64,000 bases of DNA from assembly GCA_963981015.1 (NCBI GenBank), contig CAXCCG010000002.1:1-64000 (forward strand), written 5' to 3'. Each line of letters begins with the position of its first letter. The first letter of the stretch is position 1. Below the pieces are notes generated by a model, which did no database searches, was not told the origin of the DNA, and worked only from the letters and a program-made list of their open reading frames with translations. Shown here one piece after another: positions 44,833-53,796 of the stretch. The DNA is from Thiopontia sp013349825 (GTDB lineage: Bacteria > Pseudomonadota > Gammaproteobacteria > GCF-002020875). The position numbers were made by a program, and so were the translations under genes.

Positions 44833-45911
44833 TACCGTATTTTCAGGGTTGCCAACCCTACCAGCACCAGAATAAAGGTAATAATCCAGAAGCGGACAAT
44901 GACCCTTGGCTCAGGCCACCCTTTCAGCTCAAAGTGGTGGTGTATCGGGGCCATACGAAAAACCCGTTTACCCGTCAGTTTAAACGACAGTACCTGAATC
45001 ATCACCGAGACGGTTTCCAGTACAAAGATCCCCCCCATGATGACCAACACCAACTCTTGACGTACCAGTACCGCAACAATCCCCAGAGCAGCCCCGAGAG
45101 CCAATGCGCCAACATCCCCCATAAAGACCATTGCCGGATAGGCATTAAACCAGAGAAAACCAAGTCCTGCACCGACCAGTGCACCACAGAATACCGCCAA
45201 CTCTCCGGCCTCCGGTAGAGAGGGAATTGCCAGGTAGCGGGCAAACTCCACATGGCCACTGAGATAAGCAAAGACCCCTAGCGCCCCTCCTACCAATACC
45301 GTTGGCATGATCGCAAGACCATCCAGTCCATCGGTCAGGTTCACCGCATTACTTGAACCCACCACCACCAGGAATGCCAACGGCAGATAGAGTATCCCCA
45401 GATCAATCGTTACCTCTTTAAAGAAGGGAACCAACAGTGCCGTCTCTGCCGGTAGGGTCGCAGAGTAATAGATCCAACTCACTGCAACTGCTGCAACCAG
45501 AGATTGTCCCAGAAACTTGGCCTTTGCAGAGAGTCCTTTGGGATTCTGGTGGACCACTTTTCGGTAATCGTCAATCCAGCCCACCATTCCAAACCCCAAG
45601 GTGACCAGCAACACAATCCAGAGGTAGTGGTTACTCAAATCTCCCCACAACAGTGTAGCAATAGCCACTGCAACCAGTATCAGCGCTCCACCCATGGTTG
45701 GCGTTCCCGCCTTCTTCAGATGAGTCTCCGGACCGTCATCTCGTATCGCCTGCCCCACTTTATACTGAGTCAACTTGCGGATCATCATCGGTCCAATCAT
45801 AAAGGAGACGATGAGTGCTGTCAGCGCACCCAATATCGCCCGTAACGTCAAATAACGAAACACCGAAAAATGGGGTGAAATTTCCACTAGGTAATCACTG
45901 AGATAGAGCAT
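44832..45911 (-). CDS. mraY: Phospho-MurNAc-pentapeptide translocase MraY
   Basis: A roughly 359-residue membrane enzyme with ten helices that makes lipid I. Signatures are GTPTMGGALIL, the Asp-rich WIDDYRKVVH, NAVNLTDGLDGLAI, and the C-terminal FRMAPIHHHFELKGWPE. I place the start at the second of two tandem ATGs (45911), which matches the E. coli N-terminus (360 residues). The reading frame is open upstream to 46001, inside murF, but that part is not conserved. Confidence 0.97.
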   Translation of the reverse strand: MLYLSDYLVEISPHFSVFRYLTLRAILGALTALIVSFMIGPMMIRKLTQYKVGQAIRDDGPETHLKKAGTPTMGGALILVAVAIATLLWGDLSNHYLWIVLLVTLGFGMVGWIDDYRKVVHQNPKGLSAKAKFLGQSLVAAVAVSWIYYSATLPAETALLVPFFKEVTIDLGILYLPLAFLVVVGSSNAVNLTDGLDGLAIMPTVLVGGALGVFAYLSGHVEFARYLAIPSLPEAGELAVFCGALVGAGLGFLWFNAYPAMVFMGDVGALALGAALGIVAVLVRQELVLVIMGGIFVLETVSVMIQVLSFKLTGKRVFRMAPIHHHFELKGWPEPRVIVRFWIITFILVLVGLATLKIR

Positions 45912-45942
45912 CATGATGTTTCTGATTCCTGATAATTTATGG

Positions 45943-47331
45943 CTATTGATTCTGTACGGACGCCGTAGTGTCACCCTGATCCAACAGATGGTTGACCACA
46001 CGTTCCATTCTCATAAAGCGTGAACCCTTGACCAGAATGGTGGTATCGCGACCTAACTCAAGGTCCAACTGTTCCAGAAGAGCTTCAAGAGTTACATGAG
46101 CCACCCCTCCTCCAAATCCTGCAACAAAGTCACCACCAAACTCCCCAAAGGCAAAAAGCTTGTCGATCCCAACCTTTTGGGCAAGCTGTCCTACCTCTTG
46201 ATGCAGGGATGCTGCTGCCTCTCCTAACTCCCCCATATCCCCCAAGACCAATACCCGTTTTCCCGGAAAGTCAGAGAGCAGGCGAACCCCGCTTTTCATT
46301 GAGTCCGGATTGGCATTGTAACTATCATCAATCACCGTGCTGCCCAACCGGGCAGCCATCTGTTGCAATCGACCTGCAACCGGTTGCAGCGACTCCAACC
46401 CCTGTTTGACTTGTATCAACGAAGCCCCCACCTCGAGCGCAAGTGCCGCTGCTGCCACTGCATTGGTACGATTGTGTTCACCCAATAGTTTTAGCTGTAC
46501 GGAGACCTCATCTCCCTGATAAGACAACAGCAACGGAGCTTTAGCTGTATCTGCAGAAAGTAACTCTGAGTTAGCGACTCTAGTGGTTGCATAGCGCGCT
46601 ATACGTTTTCCCTCTGCCAACTTCATCCAAAGTGAAGCCTGAGGGAGATTCTGGTTGATCACTGCAGTGCCGTTACCCCTCAACCCTGTATAGATCTCTC
46701 CCTTTGCCTGTGCGATTCGCTCCATTGAACCAAATCCACCCAGATGGGCTGCCCCTATATTATTGACCAGGGCATGGGTCGGCTGGGCCAGTTTACACAG
46801 GTATTCAATATCCCCAACTGCACTGGCCCCCATCTCAACCACGGCCCACCGATCTTGAGGGGTCAACCGCAACAGTGTCAATGGAACCCCAATCTCATTA
46901 TTGAAATTACCCTGGGTCACAGTCCCTTGCCCCGCCAAATGCAGTATAGATGCCACCATCTCTTTTACAGTGGTCTTTCCATTGCTTCCGGTGATTGCAA
47001 CCACCGGTATCTCAAACTGTGCCCGCCACCCAGCCGCCAACTGCCCCAGTGCCTGTAACGTATCTCCAACCACAATCTGGGGGATGTCGAACGGTTTTTG
47101 TTGTTGAACAATCGCCCCAACCGCTCCTGCAGCATGTACCTGTTGCAGAAACTGTTCACCCTCAAAGTTGGGACCTCTCAAAGCGACAAACAGCGCACCA
47201 GATGAAATGGAACGGCTGTCTGTACTGACCGCTGAAAAGCTGGCATCTTCTCCGATGAGCCGCCCCCCCAACAGTGTTGCAACGGCAGAGAGACAACTCA
47301 GTGGGCGTTGATCAGCCACGGCTATCACCAT
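45943..47331 (-). CDS. murF: UDP-MurNAc-tripeptide--D-Ala-D-Ala ligase MurF
   Basis: A 462-residue Mur ligase. N-terminal STDSRSISSGALFVAL, ATP loop VVAITGSNGKTTVKEM, and DDSYNANPDSMKSGV (MurF-specific) are seen, with GDMGELGEAA after it. It overlaps the murE stop by 20 bases if the ATG at 47331 is used; GTGs at 47328 and 47319 are alternatives. Confidence 0.97.
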   Translation of the reverse strand: MVIAVADQRPLSCLSAVATLLGGRLIGEDASFSAVSTDSRSISSGALFVALRGPNFEGEQFLQQVHAAGAVGAIVQQQKPFDIPQIVVGDTLQALGQLAAGWRAQFEIPVVAITGSNGKTTVKEMVASILHLAGQGTVTQGNFNNEIGVPLTLLRLTPQDRWAVVEMGASAVGDIEYLCKLAQPTHALVNNIGAAHLGGFGSMERIAQAKGEIYTGLRGNGTAVINQNLPQASLWMKLAEGKRIARYATTRVANSELLSADTAKAPLLLSYQGDEVSVQLKLLGEHNRTNAVAAAALALEVGASLIQVKQGLESLQPVAGRLQQMAARLGSTVIDDSYNANPDSMKSGVRLLSDFPGKRVLVLGDMGELGEAAASLHQEVGQLAQKVGIDKLFAFGEFGGDFVAGFGGGVAHVTLEALLEQLDLELGRDTTILVKGSRFMRMERVVNHLLDQGDTTASVQNQ

Positions 47332-48820
47332 CCATTACCAATGATCGTGCAATCATGCGATCACTCAAGGCAATCTTCTCTTCCCCGATCCATTGAAACT
47401 GCTCATGCCCCTTACCTGCAATCAGGATCACATCCTCTGCTGCCGCCTGCTGGTAACAGTGATGAATCGCGGCTTCGCGATCTTCAATCACAGTGACCTC
47501 TTTGGGCTCTTTAACCCCTTTAAGGATCTGTTGAAGGATCTGGGCGGCCAACTCCCGACGAGGGTTGTCATTGGTGAGCACCACCTGATCTGCCAGCTGC
47601 TCTGCCACACGTCCCATCGCAGCCCGCTTTCCTTGATCACGCTCCCCTCCACAACCAAACAGAACCCATAACCTGCTACTCGGCTCCACATTCTGCAAGT
47701 GCTCTCTGACAGCGCTCAGGGCAGACTCCAAGGCCCCTGCAGTATGGGCATAATCAACCATCAATAGTGGCTTGCACCCTGAACTATCACGAAATGTTTC
47801 CATTCGCCCATCCACCGCCTGAACCTGTCCCAACAGATGACAAATATGATTCAGCGAATAACCCCAACTGAGCAGCGTTGCAACCACTGCCAGCAGGTTA
47901 CTACCATTAAAACGTCCGTAAAGTGGTGAGTGAATCTCTCCCTGCTCTTCCCGAAAGCGGATATTGAGCACCAGCCCTTCCCTGTTCTGTTCAACCACCT
48001 CGCCCATCAACTCTGCCCGCTCATCACCACTCAGACTATAACCCAACACCTCTATTCCGCTGCGTGGGTCAACATAGAGTTCTGTACCCAGCGTGTCATC
48101 TAGGTTGACCACTATTGACTGTAGTTCCGGGCGGTAAAAAAGCTTTTTTTTAGTTGCACGGTAGTGTTCAAGTGAACCATGGTAATCAAGGTGATCTCGC
48201 CCAATCTGGGTCAAGATTGCGGTATCAATCGAAACTGCGGAGAGACGCTGCTGTTCAATACCATGTGAAGATGCCTCCAATGCAACACTTTTCCCCGATT
48301 GCTTGACCACTTCAGCAAGCAGTTTATGCAGCTCAATTACAGGAGGTGTGGTATGGCTGAGTTCTGTATCAAACTCTACTCCACCAACCATTCTGTTACC
48401 GAGTGTTCCGAACAGTGCCGCCCCCCCTTCGAGCCTCTCCATTGCAGCTGAAAGAAAGTGGGCCACTGAACTTTTTCCATCGGTTCCGGTAACTGCCGCC
48501 ACCCGCAGTTGACGCGAGGGATCTCCATAGAAGCGACTTGCAATTTCACCTAGCTGTCTCTTCAACGAAGAGAGCTGGATTGCACAATCACTTTGCAAGC
48601 TCCCCTGTTCCCACAGTACCGCAATCGCACCTTGATCAATGGCTTGTTGTGCATAGTCCACCCCATTCACAGTTCCACCGTCGAGTGCCACAAAAAGGGT
48701 ACCCGCCTTTACGGTTCGACTGTCTGTGGTTATTCCCTCGACTGTCTGTCTATCGAGCGGTTGCGGGACCGTTACAATTCCCTCCAGCAGGGCACCCAAT
48801 GTCCACTTTCTATTACCCAT
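47312..48820 (-). CDS. murE: UDP-MurNAc-L-Ala-D-Glu--meso-diaminopimelate ligase MurE
   Basis: A 502-residue Mur ligase adding the third stem residue. The ATP loop is AVTGTDGKSSVAHF, followed by HTTPPVIELHKLL and EASSHGIEQQRL. The DNPR motif (LTNDNPRRE) indicates meso-DAP specificity, as in Gram-negatives. It overlaps ftsI upstream by eight bases and murF downstream. Confidence 0.97.
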   Translation of the reverse strand: MGNRKWTLGALLEGIVTVPQPLDRQTVEGITTDSRTVKAGTLFVALDGGTVNGVDYAQQAIDQGAIAVLWEQGSLQSDCAIQLSSLKRQLGEIASRFYGDPSRQLRVAAVTGTDGKSSVAHFLSAAMERLEGGAALFGTLGNRMVGGVEFDTELSHTTPPVIELHKLLAEVVKQSGKSVALEASSHGIEQQRLSAVSIDTAILTQIGRDHLDYHGSLEHYRATKKKLFYRPELQSIVVNLDDTLGTELYVDPRSGIEVLGYSLSGDERAELMGEVVEQNREGLVLNIRFREEQGEIHSPLYGRFNGSNLLAVVATLLSWGYSLNHICHLLGQVQAVDGRMETFRDSSGCKPLLMVDYAHTAGALESALSAVREHLQNVEPSSRLWVLFGCGGERDQGKRAAMGRVAEQLADQVVLTNDNPRRELAAQILQQILKGVKEPKEVTVIEDREAAIHHCYQQAAAEDVILIAGKGHEQFQWIGEEKIALSDRMIARSLVMDGDSRG

Positions 48821-50546
48821 GAGAGGCGCTCTTGAGGTCGTCTGTCACTTCAGGGGGGATCCCCAGTACACGCAGAGCCCCACCCATCACCTCCGAGAAT
48901 ACCGGTGCCGCAACTGCACCGCCGGTGTAATACTTCCCCTTTGGACCATCCACCACCACCACCACTACGACTCTAGGATCTTCCACTGGTGCCATCCCTG
49001 CAAACAGGGCTGTGTGCCCAAAAGGCTTACCATCTGCATCGGCATATCGTCCACCAACCAGCTTGTCGACGGTTCCTGTTTTTCCTGCAACACGATACTC
49101 TTTCACCCGCGCACGGCGGGCCGTTCCCCCCTCCTGTGTCACCTTCTCCATCATCAAGCGTACATCTTTTGCGGTCTTCGCCGAGAACACCCGACGTGAT
49201 TCCTGGTCTCTCTCCGCCTCTTCACTCTGTAAAAAGGTGATCGGACGAATCATGCCATCTTCTGCAATCGCTGTGTAGGCTCTTGCCAATTGTAGTGGCG
49301 TCATACTCATGCCATAACCATAGGAGAGCGTAGCCTGTTCAACTTTACGCCAGCGGGCATAATCTCTCAAAACGCCGGTACCCTCACCTGGAAAGGTACT
49401 ACCAGTCTCCTCTCCGATACCCGCCAGATCGAGTACTCGCCAAAACTGTTGCGGTTTCATCATCAGGGCAACCATTGCAGAACCGACATTGCTTGATTTC
49501 TGCAGCAGCCTGGCCATGTTTACCTCTTTATAGTTGTGATTTCTGAACTCCCGAATGGTCTTACGCCCCACTCGCAGCGTTCCAGGAGAGGTATCAATTG
49601 TTGTGCTGGTAGTCACAATACCGTTTTCCATTGCTGCTGCCACAGTGAAGGGTTTCATGGTGGAGCCCGGCTCCAGCAGATCTGTGACTGCACGGTTGCG
49701 TAACGCTCCCCCTTTACGCTGTGCAAGATCATTCGGGTTAAAGGAGGGAAGACTGACCATTGCCAATATCTCACTACGATCCGAGTCCAGCACCACTACG
49801 GTGCCCGATTCCGCATCAAACTCCTTCAGTGCCCTGTTCAAGGATCGATAGGCAAGAAACTGCAGGCGTCGGTCGAGTGTCAAATGGAGACGTTTTCCCT
49901 CCTCTCCACGCTCAATCAAACTCAGCGTCTCAATTGATTTACCAACCGCATCACGCACCACACGTACCTGTTCCGGTTTTCCATCAAGCCAACTATCGTA
50001 GGCCAGCTCTACCCCCTCTTGTCCCACATCCTGCTGATTGGTAAATCCGATCATTGAGGCCATTGCCTCCCCTTCCGGATAGAAGCGGCGACTGCCACGA
50101 CGAAACTCAACACCCTTAATTTTTAATGCTGCGATCTTCTGTTTGGTCTCGGGTTCTACCTGTTTTTTAAGCGGTATATAGCGTTTATCCTCATACCGCT
50201 CCAATTTTTTTTTCAACCAGCGGTCCGTCTTACCCAGCAATTTAGCGAGAGCTGCGCGCTTCTCTACAGAGTCCGGGAATTTTTGCGGATTACACCCAAC
50301 AGTCACCATCGGTGTACTCAGTGCCAAAACCTCACCCGTACGATCAACAATCTCTCCGCGCCGTGCCGGAATCAACATCTTGCCAATATGCTGTTTGACC
50401 CTGTACGGCAATTTTGCACTGATCTCTTCGGGAAAAAGGTGCAGCATCATCGCTCGCCAGACCACAGCAGCTGCACCTGCTGCAAGCAGAGCAATCACAA
50501 CCCGCTTACGCCACGGAGTATCCCCAGTAACGGCTTGGCGCTGCAT
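48813..50546 (-). CDS. ftsI: Septal transpeptidase FtsI (PBP3)
   Basis: A 577-residue class B penicillin-binding protein (E. coli 588). One N-terminal helix (about residues 17-37) is followed by the pedestal domain and the transpeptidase domain. Active-site motifs are SxxK in EPGSTMKPF, SxN in KSSNVGSAM and KTG in VAGKTGTVDK. It acts with FtsW at the septum. It is coupled to ftsL by a TGATG overlap. Confidence 0.98.
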   Translation of the reverse strand: MQRQAVTGDTPWRKRVVIALLAAGAAAVVWRAMMLHLFPEEISAKLPYRVKQHIGKMLIPARRGEIVDRTGEVLALSTPMVTVGCNPQKFPDSVEKRAALAKLLGKTDRWLKKKLERYEDKRYIPLKKQVEPETKQKIAALKIKGVEFRRGSRRFYPEGEAMASMIGFTNQQDVGQEGVELAYDSWLDGKPEQVRVVRDAVGKSIETLSLIERGEEGKRLHLTLDRRLQFLAYRSLNRALKEFDAESGTVVVLDSDRSEILAMVSLPSFNPNDLAQRKGGALRNRAVTDLLEPGSTMKPFTVAAAMENGIVTTSTTIDTSPGTLRVGRKTIREFRNHNYKEVNMARLLQKSSNVGSAMVALMMKPQQFWRVLDLAGIGEETGSTFPGEGTGVLRDYARWRKVEQATLSYGYGMSMTPLQLARAYTAIAEDGMIRPITFLQSEEAERDQESRRVFSAKTAKDVRLMMEKVTQEGGTARRARVKEYRVAGKTGTVDKLVGGRYADADGKPFGHTALFAGMAPVEDPRVVVVVVVDGPKGKYYTGGAVAAPVFSEVMGGALRVLGIPPEVTDDLKSASHG

Positions 50547-50836
50547 CAGTGAAGCACAACTCTCTGGGCTGCTTGCGGATAGTTCATTTTTAATTTAGCA
50601 CGTGCATGGTCCTCTATTCGGGCCAGATTCCCCCAAGATGCCTCTTCCAGACGCAGTCGCCCCTGCTCTTCCAAACTCTGCTCATACTGTTTCTTGAGTC
50701 CCTGTAACGTAATGTAGAGCTGGACCTCTCGATGTTTAATGTAGATCACTCCAACAGCACTGCCTACGGTAAAAAGAATCAATAGCATTATTAAGACCCC
50801 CTGCATCAAAGGACTATTTTCATACCAGACACTCAT
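50546..50836 (-). CDS. ftsL: Cell division protein FtsL
   Basis: A 96-residue bitopic divisome protein. A short N-terminus leads to one membrane helix (about residues 12-32, VLIMLLILFTVGSAVGVIYI). A coiled-coil stretch (REVQLYITLQGLKKQYEQSL) and a C-terminal WGNLARIEDHARAKLKM follow, the last part being a familiar FtsL block. It is placed between rsmH and ftsI with ATGA and TGATG overlaps. Confidence 0.93.
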   Translation of the reverse strand: MSVWYENSPLMQGVLIMLLILFTVGSAVGVIYIKHREVQLYITLQGLKKQYEQSLEEQGRLRLEEASWGNLARIEDHARAKLKMNYPQAAQRVVLH

Positions 50837-51810
50837 GGCTGGAACCGTTTATCGATATTGCTGGTAGTTCGCTCAGCCACTCTTAATACTGCGCTTCTTG
50901 AGCGCGGATTCAGATCGATCTCCTCTGCCGTGGCGCGCTGTCGCTTGCCGACTGTTTGCAACACCCCCTGTTGCGGTTGTCCGCGAATAGGAATTTCGGG
51001 TGGCAGCTCCTGTTGCCCACCACTATTGCGACGAAAAAACTGTTTGACCATACGATCTTCAAGAGAATGAAAACTGATCACCACGACTCTTCCTCCCGCG
51101 GATAACAGAGAAAGGCTCTGCTCCAGAGCCTGTTTCAGCTCTTGTAACTCCTGATTGATATGTATTCTGATTGCCTGAAAGGTTCGGGTGGCCGGATGCT
51201 TTTTATGGTAACCGGGGATTACCCGTTGCACCAATTCTGCGAGCTGTGAAGTAGTAACCAAAGGGATCTCATCACGTGAGTGGATAATTGCACGCGCTAT
51301 CTTTCTGGATTGACGCTCATCACCGTACTCCCATAAAACACGGGCAATCTCATCCTGCTCCGCACAGCGCAGCCACTCCGCCGCGGTTAATGGCTGAGAC
51401 TGGTCCATTCTCATATCAAGTGGCCCTTGGCGCATGAAACTGAAGCCACGATCCGCATGGTCCAACTGAGGGGAAGAGACCCCCAAATCCAGGAGATAAC
51501 CATCCAGCTTTCGAGTCAGCCCCATTTCTGTCAGCACCTCAGGCAACTTTGAAAAGGGGTTATGGGTGATCACCACACGTGGATCTGCTGCATATAGCCG
51601 TTGAGCCTCAGTGATTGCATCCTGATCACGGTCCATCAAGAGTAATTTGCCTTGTGGCGAGAGCTGTTTAATGATTTCTGCCGTATGCCCCCCCCGCCCA
51701 AAGGTGCCATCAACATAAAAACCATCTTCTTTTATTTTAAGACCCGTTACCGCTTCACCAAGCATCACCGAGAAGTGAGCCGATAACGGGTCCGAATCAG
51801 AAGTAGACAT
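50833..51810 (-). CDS. rsmH: 16S rRNA (cytosine1402-N4)-methyltransferase RsmH
   Basis: A 325-residue SAM methyltransferase. Signatures are FYVDGTFGRGGHTAEII, YLLDLGVSSPQLDHADRGFS, and GGRVVVISFHSLEDRMVKQF. RsmI, which modifies the same nucleotide (C1402) on its 2'-O, is encoded about 3 kb upstream on the same strand. It overlaps mraZ by 14 bases. Confidence 0.97.
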   Translation of the reverse strand: MSTSDSDPLSAHFSVMLGEAVTGLKIKEDGFYVDGTFGRGGHTAEIIKQLSPQGKLLLMDRDQDAITEAQRLYAADPRVVITHNPFSKLPEVLTEMGLTRKLDGYLLDLGVSSPQLDHADRGFSFMRQGPLDMRMDQSQPLTAAEWLRCAEQDEIARVLWEYGDERQSRKIARAIIHSRDEIPLVTTSQLAELVQRVIPGYHKKHPATRTFQAIRIHINQELQELKQALEQSLSLLSAGGRVVVISFHSLEDRMVKQFFRRNSGGQQELPPEIPIRGQPQQGVLQTVGKRQRATAEEIDLNPRSRSAVLRVAERTTSNIDKRFQP

Positions 51811-52234
51811 CCTGCAACTGCGTCAGGTCATCTTCACTCAGCTCTTCAGGTTGTGAAACATCAACCCAAGCTGCATCATCCCATAGCTCCAACTTAAACC
51901 CCACACCGGCTAGTACGGCCACTTTATCCAGTTTTGCATGATCACGAAGCTCCTGGCTCAACAAAATTCTTCCATTGCTATCCATTTCACACTCTTGTGA
52001 GCGTCCGATCACGACACGGCGCAGTTTGGATTGTTGACTACCCGGCAATAAACCAATTTTTGTCTCCACATCTTCCCACTCCGGCAAGGGATAGAGATCC
52101 AGGCAGGGGGAACGAAAATTGGGGGCAACCACAACCTTTCCATCAGAGGCACCCAACAACTGAGAGCGATAGTGGGTCGGAATTGAAACCCGTCCCTTAC
52201 CATCCATTTTGACTGATTTGTTTCCTCGAAACAT
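51797..52234 (-). CDS. mraZ: Transcriptional regulator MraZ
   Basis: A 145-residue AbrB-fold DNA-binding protein (E. coli 152) that in E. coli represses its own dcw operon by binding TGGGN direct repeats. The two DxxGR half-motifs are present: MDGKGRVSIPTHYR near the N-terminus and MDSNGRILLSQELR near residue 82. It is normally the first gene of the cluster. Here ftsZ precedes it by only 21 bases, so it has no room for its own operator and must be read from the ftsZ promoter. Confidence 0.97.
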   Translation of the reverse strand: MFRGNKSVKMDGKGRVSIPTHYRSQLLGASDGKVVVAPNFRSPCLDLYPLPEWEDVETKIGLLPGSQQSKLRRVVIGRSQECEMDSNGRILLSQELRDHAKLDKVAVLAGVGFKLELWDDAAWVDVSQPEELSEDDLTQLQDVYF

Positions 52235-52255
52235 GGGTCAGCCCATAACCCGCAG

Positions 52256-53449
52256 TTAGTTAGCCTGACTTCGTAAAAAGGCGGGGATATCGAGAAACTC
52301 CTCATCCAGCCCAGAGGCTGATGCACTGTTTACACCCGCCGCCCCATGCATTTGAGTCTCTTGTCTCTGAAAGGTAGGACGGTCCAGATCACCACTCACT
52401 CTAGGTTGCTGAGGCATGTAGTCATCTGTACGTGGCATCTCCACTTCGACCAAAACAGGTTTTGGTCGTGGGTTTGCTTGCTCTGCAGCAATGCTGTTCA
52501 ACCCCGTTGCCACAACCGTAACACGGATCTCATCATTCATTGAAGCATCAAAACCTGCTCCAATCACAATGGTTGCGTCTTCAGAAGCGTACTGACGTAC
52601 CGCTGTTCCCACCTCATTAAACTGCCCCATGGTCAAGTCATAGCCGGAGGTGACATTGACCAGAATGCCGCGTGCACCGCGCAGGTCAATATCCTCCAGT
52701 AGCGGGCTGTGGAGCGCGATATCAGCAGCAATTGACGCACGATTCTCACCTGTGGCTGAGCCGGTACCCATCATTGCCATTCCCATCTCAGACATTACCG
52801 TTTTTACATCAGCAAAATCCACATTGATCATTCCCTCTCGGGTAATCAACTCAGCGATTCCCTGCACAGCACCTCGCAATACACCATCTGCCTCGCGGAA
52901 CGCATCCATCACGGTCATGTCTGCACCAAAAACCGTCATTAATTTTTCATTTGGAATGGTAATAATAGAATCGACATGTTGACTCAACTCATCAATTCCA
53001 TCCAAAGCAACACTCATACGCTTTGGGCCTTCCATGGAAAATGGCTTGGTCACGACCGCTACTGTCAAGATCCCCATCTCTTTAGCAACTTCCGCAACGA
53101 CCGGGGCCGCCCCGGTTCCTGTGCCACCACCCATTCCGGCTGTAATAAAGAGCATCTCTGTGCCTTCTATCGCCTCACGAATACGTTCCCGATCCTCTAG
53201 TGCAGAGTCTCGTCCAACGGTCGGCTTTGCACCGGCTCCACGACCACGTGTAGTCTGAACACCAATCTGTATTGCCGTGCTGGCAGAGGATTTACCCAAT
53301 GCCTGTGCATCGGTATTTGCACAGATGAAATCAACTCCCTCAATTTCAGAAGCAACCATATGTTCCAAGGCGTTACCACCTGCTCCCCCCACTCCGATAA
53401 CACGAATAATTGCGTTATCAGCATATGAATCGACTATTTCTTCAAACAT
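52256..53449 (-). CDS. ftsZ: Cell division protein FtsZ, placed at the head of the dcw cluster
   Basis: A 397-residue tubulin-like GTPase that forms the division ring. GTP-binding parts are VIGVGGAGGNALEHM near residue 17 and the signature GGGTGTGAAPVVAE. The T7 loop is NVDFADVKTVM. The C-terminal peptide that binds FtsA and ZipA is intact (LDIPAFLRSQ). The start is the ATG at 53449 (MFEEIVDSY), with GGGAGAG just upstream. The frame is open for 15 more codons but these are not conserved. The gene lies between rnpB and mraZ instead of after ftsA, and is directly preceded by a MraZ-like operator array. Confidence 0.98.
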   Translation of the reverse strand: MFEEIVDSYADNAIIRVIGVGGAGGNALEHMVASEIEGVDFICANTDAQALGKSSASTAIQIGVQTTRGRGAGAKPTVGRDSALEDRERIREAIEGTEMLFITAGMGGGTGTGAAPVVAEVAKEMGILTVAVVTKPFSMEGPKRMSVALDGIDELSQHVDSIITIPNEKLMTVFGADMTVMDAFREADGVLRGAVQGIAELITREGMINVDFADVKTVMSEMGMAMMGTGSATGENRASIAADIALHSPLLEDIDLRGARGILVNVTSGYDLTMGQFNEVGTAVRQYASEDATIVIGAGFDASMNDEIRVTVVATGLNSIAAEQANPRPKPVLVEVEMPRTDDYMPQQPRVSGDLDRPTFQRQETQMHGAAGVNSASASGLDEEFLDIPAFLRSQAN

Positions 53450-53480
53450 ATCTCTCCCTCGGCTTACTGGATTATTATAA

Positions 53481-53523
53481 CCACTAGTCTCCAAAAAAAC
53501 CCACTATACGCCACTTTTTCCCA
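53481..53523 (-). promoter_or_regulatory. MraZ-type operator: five TGG units with 10-bp period
   Basis: Read on the minus strand, TGG begins at 53523, 53513, 53503, 53493 and 53483, exactly 10 bases apart. The units are TGGGAAAAAG, TGGCGTATAG, TGGGTTTTTT, TGGAGACTAG and TGGTTATAAT. E. coli MraZ is known to bind three TGGGN repeats separated by five bases, which is this spacing. Two of the first three units are perfect TGGG. The array overlaps both candidate promoters of ftsZ, so repression by MraZ is a strong inference. Confidence 0.75.
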
Positions 53524-53530
53524 ATATCAA
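53503..53530 (-). promoter_or_regulatory. Promoter of ftsZ-mraZ-dcw operon
   Basis: Minus strand TTGATA (53530-53525), 16-base spacer, TATAGT (53508-53503): five of six consensus bases in each box. Two TGG operator units fall in the spacer and a third overlaps the end of the -10. A second perfect -10, TATAAT, lies at 53479-53474, 24 bases before the ftsZ ATG, with no good -35. Confidence 0.65.
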
Positions 53531-53796
53531 CAAAATTTGAATTTTTTCCCCACACGACTCAAAACCTTCCGAAACCCCCAATTCACCTATAACATTTTAT
53601 AAATAATTTAAATATCATTGAGTTATAAGGTTTTATAGGGGTAATGACTGAACAATAATTTTCTCTGAATGATCGCCATAACCGGCCTAACAGGACGGAG
53701 TATAGAAACATCAACTTAGCATTCAAAAATCGGGGGGGATGATGCTCAACAGCACCCTAAAATAGTATCCGGGAGCGGCCCGAACCTCATTGACTG
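53531..53796. other. Non-coding spacer upstream of ftsZ
   Basis: The 450-base region between ftsZ and rnpB has no plausible gene. Besides the promoter and operator it holds an AT-rich stretch with an inverted repeat (53586-53639), a G-run (GGGGGGG near 53732) and, beyond this interval, a family A repeat arm. No ribosomal or tRNA sequence is seen. Confidence 0.6.
53586..53639. repeat. 17-bp AT-rich inverted repeat upstream of ftsZ
   Basis: CCTATAACATTTTATAA (53586-53602) and TTATAAGGTTTTATAGG (53623-53639) are inverted repeats with three mismatches in 17, separated by 20 bases. It lies about 60-110 bases upstream of the ftsZ promoter. It could be an activator site or a cruciform-forming element. 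Confidence 0.4.

Noticed and set aside
52235..52255. Separate mraZ promoter or operator between ftsZ and mraZ
   Set aside because: Only 21 bases, with a single TGGG-like piece and no promoter boxes. The operator array lies upstream of ftsZ instead.
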